Positions 33,374 through 43,530 of a stretch of DNA of 64,000 bases are shown in pieces. The notes beneath the pieces are model-generated. The model was given only the letters and a program-made list of their open reading frames with translations, was not told the DNA's origin and did not search any database. Source of the DNA: Ceraceosorus guamensis (Eukaryota > Basidiomycota > Exobasidiomycetes > Ceraceosorales > Ceraceosoraceae). The stretch spans positions 1-64,000 of the forward strand of contig NW_020290015.1 of assembly GCF_003144195.1 (NCBI RefSeq). Reading direction: 5' to 3'. Numbering within the stretch: position 1 is the first letter of the stretch; the number at the start of each line of letters is the position of its first letter. Made by a program: the position numbers and the translations under genes.

Positions 33374-35396
33374 ATGCCCGCTCTCACAGAGGCGATTCAC
33401 TCGCAGTATGACTCGATTTTGATTCTCGACTTCGGGTCGCAGTACTCGCACCTGATCACTCGGAGATGTCGAGAGCTCAACGTCTACTGCGAGATGCTTC
33501 CGTGCACTCAAAAGATCTCTGAGCTAGATTGGAAACCCAGCGGCATCATCCTATCTGGCAGCCCCTACTCAGTCTATGACGAAGGCGCGCCCAGAGTTGA
33601 CCCTGCGGTGTTCGAAGCAGGTGTGCCCGTGCTGGGTATATGCTATGGCTTGCAAGAGATTGCCTGGAATCACGGTGGCAAGGTCGACCCACACGATCGG
33701 CGGGAGTATGGCAAGGCGGTCATCGACGTCGTCAAGACGGGCGATCCACGCATGGACCGCCTCTTCAAGGATGAGCCCAGCCAGGTACCAGTGAGTGGAG
33801 GTGGGGGTCGATCGATGGAATGAGCTGCGCTCATCCCATGCGCGTCTTACGTCCCCCTTTCACTTTAGGTATGGATGTCACACGGCGATCAGCTATCAAA
33901 GCTGCCGGACAACTTTAAAGTCATCGCTCGGACTCCGACCGCTCCTTTCGCCGCCATTGCGCACGAGACCAAGGACATCTTCGGTGTGCAGTTCCATGCT
34001 GAGGTGACGCACTCTCCGCGGGGCAAGGAGCTGTTCTCTGCATTCATCGACATCTGTGGCGTGCGCCGGGATTGGAACATGGTAAGCTAGCACATCTTCC
34101 AAAGCGCTCATTCGTCAGTCGACCCGCTCACTGACTCCTCCTGACTGCATCGATCGCTCGCAGGGTACATTCATCGAGAAAGAGGTCGCCCGCATTCGCG
34201 AGTTTGTCGGGCCCACCGCCAGGGTTTTAGGTGCTATCTCAGGCGGCGTGGACAGCAGTGTGGCGGCGAAATTGATGCATCAAGCCATTGGCGATCGCTT
34301 CCACGCCGTCATGGTTGACAATGGCGTTTTGCGGGCTGGAGAAGCGAAGCAGGTGGATGAAATGCTGAACAAGCATCTGGGAGTCAACGTCACCATTGTG
34401 GACGCATCCGACCTCTTTCTCTCCAGACTCGAAGGCGTCGAGGATCCGGAACAGAAGAGAAAGATCATCGGCAACACCTTCATCAACGTCTTCGAGGCCC
34501 AGGCTGCAAAGCTGGAGAAGCAAGCCGAAGAAGAGGAAGCTGAAGCGAAGAGACTCGGATCGCAGCATCAACCCAAGGGCAAGTATGAGTTCCTCCTTCA
34601 AGGGACTCTCTACCCAGATGTCATCGAGAGCATCAGCTTCAAGGGACCTAGTGCTACGATTAAAACTCATCACAACGTTGGTGGCTTGTTGGCGGATATG
34701 AAGCTGAAGCTGATCGAGCCATTGAGAGAGCTCTTCAAAGGTGAGAATGGGAATGATCAGTTTGCCAAAGGGAGCCCCGACTTCCTGTGCTCACATAGCG
34801 AACTTGTGACCTTGCAACAGACGAGGTACGGGAACTGGGCAAGTTATTAGGCATTCCAGCGCATCTGGTCGGCAGACATCCTTTCCCAGGACCAGGCTTG
34901 GCAATTCGCATCCTGGGCCCAGTAACGCGGTCACAGGTAGCTATTCTGCAGGCGGCCGACTCGATTTACATCGAAGAGATCAGGAAGGGTGGGTTCTATG
35001 ACCAAATCAGTCAAGCGTTCGCAGTGCTGTTGCCAGTTCGAGCCGTTGGTGTGCAGGGCGACAAGAGGACATATGATCAAGTGATCGCATTGCGAGCTGC
35101 GCAGACCACCGACTTCATGACTGCCACTTGGTGAGAGACAACAAGCGGGCTTGACGTGATGTCGGACCGTTGTACTGACGGACTTCTTCGCCCCGCGCAG
35201 GTTCAATTTCCCGCACGATTTTCTCTCGAACCTGTCCAATCGGATCACTAATGAAGTCACGGGTATCAATAGAGTGGTGATGGACATCTCGTCAAAGCCC
35301 CCGGCGACGATTGAGGTGAGCGATTTCTCGTCCCGGAACAGACCCGCTCCTCACCCATGCTAATTTGCTGCCTCTCGACGTTGGCAGTGGCTTTGA
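33374..35396 (+). CDS. GUA1: GMP synthase (glutamine-hydrolysing)
   Basis: Converts XMP to GMP with glutamine and ATP, the last step of guanine nucleotide synthesis in the cytosol. Six exons (33374-33790, 33869-34081, 34164-34740, 34821-35130, 35201-35315, 35388-35396) give 546 aa, the normal length. The glutamine amidotransferase domain shows [23 protein letters not shown], the catalytic Cys90 in GICYGLQ, and the His/Glu in [10 protein letters not shown]. The ATP-pyrophosphatase P-loop is [12 protein letters not shown], with VDNGVLR after it. The C-terminal dimerisation domain has [16 protein letters not shown] and [17 protein letters not shown]. The last exon is only 9 nt (TGG CTT TGA) and completes PPATIEWL, as expected for the family. 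A charged helix ([17 protein letters not shown]) extends the middle domain, as in other fungi. Its 3' end converges on the TBC gene (157 nt). Confidence 0.97.
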
Positions 35397-35553
35397 ACAG
35401 CAGCATAGACCTTCGGTAGCTGCGCGCATTGTTTGAATTTATACAGATGATCAAGTCACTCATTTGCGTCGCGACCACGCCTGCACGTGCGACGGGTGGG
35501 TGTCGATGACATAGGGTAGCTGTCTTGCGGCAAGAGCTGGCTAATTTAGGCAC

Positions 35554-37976
35554 TCAGAGAGATTCTGCCTGGGATTGTCGGACCGATACTTGGATATTGC
35601 GAGCTTCCTGCAAGATCTGTAAGGTTTGCGCGTCAGTATAGCAGCACAGTCTCTGCAGGCGTGATGCTCTAGTAGCTCACCCGATCGACATCCAATTGTG
35701 GCAGGCTATAGAGCATGCTCTTAGCTTCCGATTGATCCAACTCTTCTAGTGCGTCTTTGCAATTTGTCAAGATGGCGATGCAAACAAAGAGGTGCAAGTC
35801 AAGCGGGTCGGGAATAGCGAAATAGGTGTCTGTCAAGCCCGCGCAAGATGCTGTAGAGTCAGACAGACGGATTGCCCACCGTCTCGTATTTCACTGGCGC
35901 TATGCACTCACCCCATAGGCGGAGCAGGTCATCCATCTGCATTTCGCCGGCTAGCAGATGCCTCAGCCAGCTGGTCGCGAAAGCAACGACGTCTACCTCT
36001 TCCTCTTCAAAGTATGCGTAGAGGTCAGGTAGAGTGGTTCGAAAGAGTGTCAGGAATCCAGACACTTGGGCGGGCAAGGGATTGCGAGCGTTGTATTTGT
36101 CTATCGATGCGAGTTGCAACCATTCGCGTCAGCAAAGGTGGCCCGCTATGTAAGGTGATCACGCCGCAAAGCTCACCAATCATGCTCATCAATTTGTCGA
36201 AAGCAAAGAACATACCAGCTTCCACCCTCACGCATTTCACGAAGGGTGCGCATAGAAAAATGAGATCTGGACTGAAGCCCTCGAAGGTGGCGCGTGGTGC
36301 TGTTGTGGTGCCTTCACGTGCTTGGGGCGAAACGCTTGCCACCCCCTCGGTGGCCGCCTCAGGTGCCCCATCGCCCAAGCTGGAGCGATGTCGGAAGTGG
36401 TCAGCAGCAACGACGGAGCTGACAGACTGACCGCGGCTGACACCATCGAATGCCGTGGTGGAGTTCACAGCGATAGCTGGTCCAGAGTGAGCCCATTCAT
36501 ACTCTCGAGGCAAGCTCGCGCCAGGCCGCATCGTTGAAGTCAAGTTAGCATTGGAAGCCATTCCTGAGTGATCATTGCGGGCTTCTAAGTGCGCAGAGGA
36601 AGCACCTTGGCTTTCCTGGGATGGGCTTGCGCTCAGTGGTGCAGTTTCGTGCTCGTGCATCCCGAAGTTGGTACTCGATGAAGATTGTGAAGTGGTGGCT
36701 GTGCGTTCCGCACTCTCTTGCTGGCTTGAGCTTGCCTCGAAGGGCGGCCAACTGGACAATCTCGATGTCGAGGCTTGTCGAAGCTCGTGCGGATCATCTC
36801 CTTCGCTACCGGAGGAGCTGTGATCCGATCCGCTATCGCTATGTACAGTCTTGAACGGGGGTAAAATGACGGAGTCTTTCCTCTCTGTGCGCCTGCCGCT
36901 GTCGTGGTCCCATCGATTGAGATGAGCGCATACAACGCTGCCGACAGCTGCCGAAAACCGCTTGAGCTCTTCGCCCGCCGCTGCTACCGGGTCTTCGTCT
37001 TCATGTGACCCCAGCATTCCGGAGCTGCCAATCCCACCCATGATTCCGACGCGGGCGTTCGCCAATGCTCCATCAATGCGGTTGGGCCCACGTTCGCGAG
37101 TGCCTGTGGCGCTGCTCAACGCCGAGTCTCGAGAAGCGCTGGGTTCACTGCTGCCGGAGGCGAGTTGCAATTCGTGCGAGACGTGATATGGATGATGATT
37201 TTCCTGCCATGGCATGGAGTATATGCCCGACGTGGCCTGTGAGGATGGTCGATGAGGAATGCGTTGCGCTGCCGATGATCGGGGTGAGAGACAGAGGGAG
37301 ATTTTGTACGAGGGGGAGAGAGAGAGTGAGCTGCTGCTGCTCGCAGCGGCAAGTCCGATATGTACGACGCCCGCCAGGACGCAAGGACGATTCGACGTCT
37401 GTCGCATGAGCGAAGACGAACGCTGGATTGCAAGTCGCACTCACCGCTTCTCGCCAGGCCACGACTCAGTGGGGTGCGCCTGACCAGTCTTCTCTGGTAG
37501 TACCTGGCACACTCGCCCCTGATCCTCTTTTCGAGTGCCGGATGATGCTTGTCCAGCTGTTCGTACTCCAGATATTTGCTTCTGACCGACGTCATCTCTT
37601 GACTCTTGTCATCCGACAGTACGCCCAACAAGTACAGCCACACCTCCCCTCTGACTTGCGGCTGGCATCCGTGCCTGGCGTAGTCTCGCAGCTTGTCCAG
37701 ATCCACATGCTGCTCCGCGCTGAGAATCTCGATGTACTCTTCCACCGACGCCGCTGCGCTGTGACTTCCATTCGCAGTCCTGCTCATCTTACCTGCCTGC
37801 CTATCGTCCTCAACGTCGCGCGCAACGCGGTGCTGGTGTTGTGAGAGACACTCACGACTCTGTGCGCTTTCGCTCTTGCTCTCGCTGGCATATTCTTCGC
37901 TTGTGACGCACAGCCCGTACATCTGTCGCTCGACACTCGTGACTCCGATCGGGATTTGACTCTTCTGAGTACTCAT
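35554..37976 (-). CDS. TBC-domain protein (putative Rab GTPase-activating protein)
   Basis: Five exons are modelled (37976-37445, 37268-36177, 36100-35912, 35829-35681, 35616-35554), coding 674 aa. The first exon carries the start of a TBC domain: VRGEVWLYLLGVL (about residues 110-122), and IRGECARYY about 45 residues later, which places an Arg where the TBC arginine finger (IxxDxxR) is expected. A disordered Ser/Glu/His-rich insertion of about 290 residues follows. The C-terminal half of the domain then resumes: CVRVEAGMFFAFDKLMSM, LYAYFEEEEVDVVAFATSW, MDDLLRLWGDTYFAIPDP and LDLHLFVCIAIL. I could not find the usual YCQG glutamine-finger motif. Exons 2-5 are secure. The junction of exon 1 to 2 (176-nt intron) is the best in-phase choice but less certain. 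Bases 37793-37855 could be a further 63-nt in-frame intron. It probably regulates a Rab, if catalytically active. Confidence 0.75.
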
Positions 37977-38919
37977 TTCTCACACAACGCACATCTCACG
38001 AACGAGCACAGCAGCAGGACCCGGCCAACGTACTTGGGCGCCGCGCCCTGCTGCACGCCATATGATGCACCCCCGCCACGAGCGCAAGTCAAGATCGACT
38101 CCAATTATTATAAGCGTGCAAGAGTTTTGACGAGTGCTGCGAGTGAAATTCCTGAATCCGTAGATGGTCCGTGCGATCTCACGTGACTACATCCGGCGCG
38201 AAACGGAGCAAGCGGGAGACTCGGCAGAGCGAAGCGGGAAAGATGCCGGCCGCTCCGGTTGCACGCGTCTTTAGCCTACGCAACTCGGGCTTCGGCCATC
38301 GATCGTGCTCTGCGCGCGTATGCGAGCAGCTTGCCCAACAAAATGTGCCCGCGCGCCTATATGTACGCTCTCACGCGTTCAAAGGGCGAAGAACGCTCGC
38401 CTCGCGCGCTCGGAGAAGAAGGAGCAGCAAGGCCTGCGGGGGATCGAATCACGAATGGAGTGTACGCAATACGCAGCAGGGGTTGTCTGCTGCTGATGGG
38501 TATAGCAGCTGCATGCCATTCTGATTCACTGATACAATTTGTGCTTCAAGGGGCCGTTGGACCCCGCGGTCGCTCTACCCTATGGCAGTCAAGAGTGTGA
38601 ATAGTACGGCCAAAGAGGCACGATCGTGAATGCCCAGCGCATCAGATCTGATACAGTGTGAGCAGCAGTCCCGAGTAGTACATCCAACGTGCAGCAGTCG
38701 CAGTGCGCGAAGCTCTTGAGTCCATGATAGCCAGTGGTGAGTGGAAAAGTCTGACGAGTGTCGCAAGCTGAAATAGTATCAAGTGTTGCTGGCGTTGCTC
38801 TCATCTCCTTTTTCCCGTCCACAACCTACGTCCCTGCCATTCGCCATCGCCGTGACACATCGTTGGCATTTACACCCTCCCACTCTTATCCCCAAAGCAC
38901 TCTCTTTCCCACTACGGCG
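37977..38919. promoter_or_regulatory. Divergent spacer TBC gene / PrpD
   Basis: About 940 nt without a coding gene. It includes promoters for both genes and probably the 5' leader of PrpD. From about 38800 it is pyrimidine-rich (CCCTCCCACTCTTATCC), which suits a basidiomycete transcription start region. Confidence 0.4.
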
Positions 38920-39037
38920 GTAAGTTGGATGACACAGGGATGCGCTAGTCATTCTGCGTCATTGCAAGCGGTCTCTCACGTCTCCTCGCCCTTCTCCTCC
39001 TCCTCCTCCTCCTCCTCCTCCTCCTCCTCGTGCGCAG
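38920..39037 (+). other. Predicted 5'UTR intron ending at the PrpD start codon
   Basis: A strong GTAAGT donor at 38920 and a CAG acceptor at 39035-39037 bracket 118 nt whose 3' half is an uninterrupted TCC/CTC tract (38994-39029). The ATG follows immediately. This is inferred from splice-site quality and pyrimidine content; transcript data would settle it. Confidence 0.6.
38994..39029. repeat. (TCC)n microsatellite serving as pyrimidine tract
   Basis: About twelve TCC/CTC units directly upstream of GTGCGCAG and the PrpD ATG. Confidence 0.9.
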
Positions 39038-41188
39038 ATGACCCGCCTTGCGACTTCCAGTCTCTCGCTTCTCCGCGCATCGTCCAACCGAGCACTGAGC
39101 AGCACAAGCACAAGCGCAGTCCGAGCTTCCAGCGTCTCCCTGCTGAACGCTTCCCGTCCCGCCCCCTCCAAGGCTTCCTCCCGCCAACCCTACAGCCTTC
39201 GCGCCGCCCTCTTCTCAACCTCTGCTAGCAAGATGGCTGGCGGTGCTGGTCTTGGTGAATCCAACGTCCGCCCTGACCCCGATCAGGTCGTTCAGGACAT
39301 TGCCGACGTGAGTGAGCTGAGGGTGGGCTCGCTCTGGTACCGCATGTATCCACTTGCTCCCTCTGATCACTGCCCTCCGACTTGACTGTTCTGACTTGGC
39401 CCGGCTGTCTGTGCTGGTGCTGCTTCCTCACTACAGTATGTGCACAAGTGAGTGCCAAGGTTCCGGATCTTGCTCATCTCGCAGAACGGTCAGATACTGA
39501 TGCAAGAGCTCCGTCTCGCAGCTTCGAGATCACCTCCGAGACAGCCTGGAACACTGCCCGACTGTGCCTGATGGACTCTTTGGGTTGCCACATGGAAGCT
39601 TTGCGCTACCCCGGCGCCCGTGCTGTCCTCGGTCCCGTAGTTCCCGGCACTGTCGTGCCGAACGGAGCTAAGGTGGGTGACAGTGTGGAGGTTCAGGTTG
39701 CCGGTTCACGCAGCCCAAGTCAGTCGCAAGCTCACGCTATGTTTTTTTGCTCGCTCTTGGATGCGTAGGTGCCAGGCACCAACTACCAGCTGGACCCGAT
39801 CCGTGCTGCTTTCAACAACGGCGCTCTGATCCGCTGGTTGGACTTCAATGACACTTGGCTTGCAGCCGAGTGGGGTCACCCTTCCGACAACATCGGTTCC
39901 ATTCTTGCTGTCACCGACTGGCTCAGCCGCACTGCTGTCGCTGAGGGTAAGGCTCCCCTGAAGGTCAAGGACATTCTCGAGGGTGCTATCAAAGCCCACG
40001 AGATTCAGGGCAACTTGGCCATCAAGAACTCCTTCAACCGCGTTGGTTTGGACCACGTCGTCCTCGTCAAGGTCGCCTCCACTGCCGTCGTCTCCAAGCT
40101 GCTTGGCAACAGCCGTGACCAGACTGTTGACGCCATCTCTCAGGCGTTCGTGGATGGCCAGTCTCTGCGTACTTACAGGCACGCTCCCAACGCCGGTTCC
40201 AGAAAGTCTTGGGCTGCCGGTGACGCATGCAGCCGCGCTGTGAACCTTGCACTTCTCGTTCAAAAGGGAGAGATGGGATACAACTCTGTGCTGACTGCCA
40301 AGACCTGGGGCTTCTACGATGTGCTCTTCAAGGGCAAGGCCTTCGAGTTCGAGAGAGGTTATGGAAGCTACGTGATGGAGAACGTCCTCTTCAAGCTTGT
40401 CCCTGCCGAGTTCCACGCTCAGACGGCTGTCGAGGCTTCCATCATTCTGAACCAGAAGTTCACCGAGGCTGGAAAGACCGCCAAGGACATCAGCAAGATC
40501 AAGATCTTGACTCAGGACAGCGCTATCCGTATCATTAGCAAGGCTGGTCACTTGGCCAACTACGGTGAGTTTACGAACCCAGCGAACATCCCAGTAGGAG
40601 CACGTCGTGATTTGAGGGCTCATTTCTTTCCCTTGCTCCCACAGCCGACCGTGACCACAGTCTGCAGTACATGGCTGCCCTCGGCTTGCTCTTCGGCAAG
40701 TGCGAGCCTCACATGTACGGAGACGACTTTGCCGCCGAGCACGGTGCAGCGATCGACTCTCTTCGTGAGAAGATGTGGGTCGAGGAGGACGCTGGCTACA
40801 CGGAGACCTACTTGGACCCTTCCAAGCGCACCATCGGAAACAGCGTCGAGCTCGAGTTCACTGACGGCTCCAAGCTCGGCCCCGTCGCGCTCGAGTACCC
40901 CGTGGGCCACGTGAGTGACTGGCTGACTGGCTGACTCGTCTGGTCGCGTTCTAAGGCACAACGCTGATCATGAGAGGTGTTTTTGGCCCCTTTTGCCGAT
41001 CTCTCTGCTACCATTAGCGCGCCCGTCGTGAGGAGTCCATTCCCCTCATCAAGAAGAAGCTCGGCGTTCACCTCGAGGGCCAATTCGACGAGGCCAAGAA
41101 GCAAGAGCTGCTCAGCTTGATCGATGACCACGAGAAGCTGATCAGCCTCGACGCTCACAAGTTCGTCGACCTCTGGGTCAAGAACTAA
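39038..41188 (+). CDS. 2-methylcitrate dehydratase, mitochondrial (PrpD family)
   Basis: Dehydrates 2-methylcitrate to 2-methyl-cis-aconitate in the methylcitrate cycle, which removes toxic propionyl-CoA. Six exons (39038-39307, 39437-39447, 39522-39672, 39769-40564, 40645-40910, 41018-41188) give 554 aa. The N-terminal 65 residues are Ser/Arg/Ala-rich without acids ([19 protein letters not shown]), a mitochondrial targeting sequence. The PrpD/MmgE body starts at [16 protein letters not shown], where YVHN is encoded by an 11-nt exon. Recognisable blocks are [91 protein letters not shown] and [12 protein letters not shown]. The C-terminus is [17 protein letters not shown]. Codon use is strongly biased to C-ending codons, suggesting high expression. 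Length and motifs fit fungal mitochondrial PrpD well. Confidence 0.94.
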
Positions 41189-41529
41189 GCGCATCTCGCT
41201 CAGAACCAGAGACGAAGCCCAGAGATGTAGTGCATTGTCTCTTGCGAGAGTACAATGCAAACCAAAAGGTCAATGATGTATTGTCTATTCGCAGCATCCT
41301 GCGTGTCGTCGAAGCAGTTGCCCACAATTTTGCAGCCCTGTACAATGTTTGGCGATCCGCAGATTTGCAGGCGGGCCAGTAGCACCACACGCGGCGAGAA
41401 AGGGCGCGCGAAGACTGAGAGACGCAATGATGGCTTGGTGCGATTCTGTCCATGAGGTTCAGAAACGCGAGTCGAATAGGAATCGATGATCAGAGGCGGG
41501 GTGCAAGCCGAAGCGCAAGTCCTTCAAAG
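41189..41529. terminator. Convergent 3' region of PrpD and the Siw14-like gene
   Basis: 340 nt between two stop codons on opposite strands. No coding content; it must hold both 3' ends. No textbook AATAAA signal was seen on the plus side. Confidence 0.4.
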
Positions 41530-43530
41530 CTACAGTCCATGCGTGGGCTCCGCCACGCCCAATTGTTTCCTGCGTCCTCTTCCTCTGCGCAAACCCTGTC
41601 CCCTTGTGCGTGAAATGGTGTCTGGTAACGAGAAAGGCAACTCCTGTTCTTGTTTCATGTCTTCGTCCGACGAAGAAGTCGCACCGATGCCCTGTGCTGC
41701 AGCGATCATAGTGGCGCGTTTATGCAGCACCGTCCTGACACACATACCCAAAAGGGCACGTCAGTGTGCATCAGGTCAAGCACACGTGCAGGAAAGGACC
41801 ACGGGTAAGTGCGGTCACTCACCATCGCGGCAACCACCTGTACCCAACTTCAGACCACACTCTATTCTCCTGGTAAAGCTCGATAAATTCTTGATCCATG
41901 CTTCGAGACTTCGGATGACTAAACCTCCTGTACTCGTCAAAGATGGTGGTCAAACTCCACTGTTGCAGCTTCCTCAGGCAGCCGATCAGACATCCCGTAC
42001 GGTGCTTGCCCTTGTTGCAGTGGATCAACATGGGGTGATTTCTGCGGTCCAGGATGGTGATGAGAGCTGCAGTGATCATGTTCTCGGGTACTGCAAGGGA
42101 AGCGGTTTCACGTCTGTCAGTATGAGCCGGAGTTCGAGCCTGCCGCGACGCCAAGGTCGGCTCACTTTGAACAAAGGGCTCCTGCAGTGTTCCCAGATGG
42201 TGGGGGGGGAGAAGTGAAATCAGTTGCGTCATACGAGCACCAGACTGCTTTTTGATTGCTGAACACTCACCTTGTTGCCAGGAATACCAAATTGAAAGAA
42301 GCGGATCCCTTCATCGTGCAAAAACTTCATGTTCTGAGCTGGGTACTCCTCCAGGATGAGAGTTCTGCGAGAAGCAAAGATGCAGATAAACGTCAAGACG
42401 CTGATCGAGGCGGAGCCAAAGGAGCTTCGAGCAGCTCACAAGACACTTTTGAGTCCCAGTGTCTTCAAGAAAGTGAAGTGCTTCTTCTTGGGAAAGCTGG
42501 ACCTGTACACCCAAGTGTTGACCATCGCAAAGTTGTCTGGTGGCACCAAGGTCGGGTCTTCGTTGCTCGCACCTTGTGCTGTGCTGGGTGCAGAGACTGC
42601 GGTAGAAGTGGCAGCTGCCTGTGCAGGTAGTGGAGCTGCGCTGGAGGGCAACAACGTCGCTGCCGAGACAGAAGCCTCGACGCCCGGTGCTACGTCGTCA
42701 TCGGGAGGCGCCAATGGCTTTGAGAGGCCAGAAGAGGCGGGCGAGGTCCGGATGTGAGGCGTGACACCCCCTTGCGCGTTCGCAGCATCGTGCTTCTGCG
42801 TGTCCGTGCTTGTCTGAGCGCGCAAGATGGCGCCCGCGCTCAAGTCGGTCGAGATCGCTCGCTCAGAAGCATCACGGCTCGATGCCAGCTGATCGATCGA
42901 GCGCTTCGAGTGGAGGGAGAGCGGCTCATCTACCTGTTCGGGGTGCCGCGCAACCGCCATCTCCTCTTTGCGCTGCACGCTCGAACTGGCATCTGGCAGG
43001 AGTGCGGCAAGCTTTTTGTGCGCCCTTTGCGGGCTTGCCACCTTTCTGCGCTCCCAGTCGATGAAGCAAGCACTGGCTGTGAGAGTCTCATCATCATAGT
43101 CTTCTGCTTCCCAGTCTAACGCCTCGTCCATGTCGATCTCTGTCTCTTGGCTCGCATGACCATGTACCAAGGCGTCACCATCCAGGTCGATGCGCTGATC
43201 CTTGCTTGGTGACTCGAGCGCACCGGTAGCATTCTTGATGCAGCTCCCGTCTTTATTTGTGGGTCGCGTTCCGCCAGAGTTGGGCCAGCCAATCAAGTCG
43301 CTGGATCTCAGTGCATTGTGCGAGGCTCTTATTTGCAGCAGAAAAGCTGGCGGCGCTCGCCTTGGACTTCGCCTGTCGCGCGGTCGCGCATTCGAGGGCG
43401 TCGTGTTCGATTGGCGAACCGCAGCACTGCTCGGTACGGCGGACGCGTTAGGCTCACTGGACAGATTATTCTGTTCGCCCAATTCTCGCCCCGATGATGA
43501 TGGTGCTTTGGCGACTACGTCTGTGCTCAT
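41530..43530 (-). CDS. Siw14/Oca-type dual-specificity phosphatase
   Basis: Member of the plant-and-fungi atypical DSP family; yeast Siw14 hydrolyses inositol pyrophosphates. Five exons (43530-42440, 42364-42271, 42181-42166, 42090-41823, 41734-41530) give 557 aa. The catalytic domain begins LVPPDNFAMVNTWVYRSSFPKKKHF and continues as KTLGLKSVLTLILEEYPAQN, assembled by intron 1. It then reads GIRFFQFGIPGNKEPF, IPENMITAAL and the P-loop HCNKGKHRTGC (Cys about 425, Arg about 431). A 16-nt third exon encodes only EPFVQ. The N-terminal 300 residues are disordered, Ser/Ala/Asp-rich, with an acidic run (EIDMDEALDWEAEDYDDE). The C-terminus has a basic Arg/Gly tail (GQGLRRGRGRRK). Typical family members are about 200-280 aa, so the N-terminal extension is large. 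Substrate is inferred from the family. Confidence 0.9.

Noticed and set aside
39706-40623. 305-codon open frame antisense to PrpD
   Set aside because: It mirrors the strong codon bias of the PrpD gene on the other strand and has no domain features; a shadow frame.
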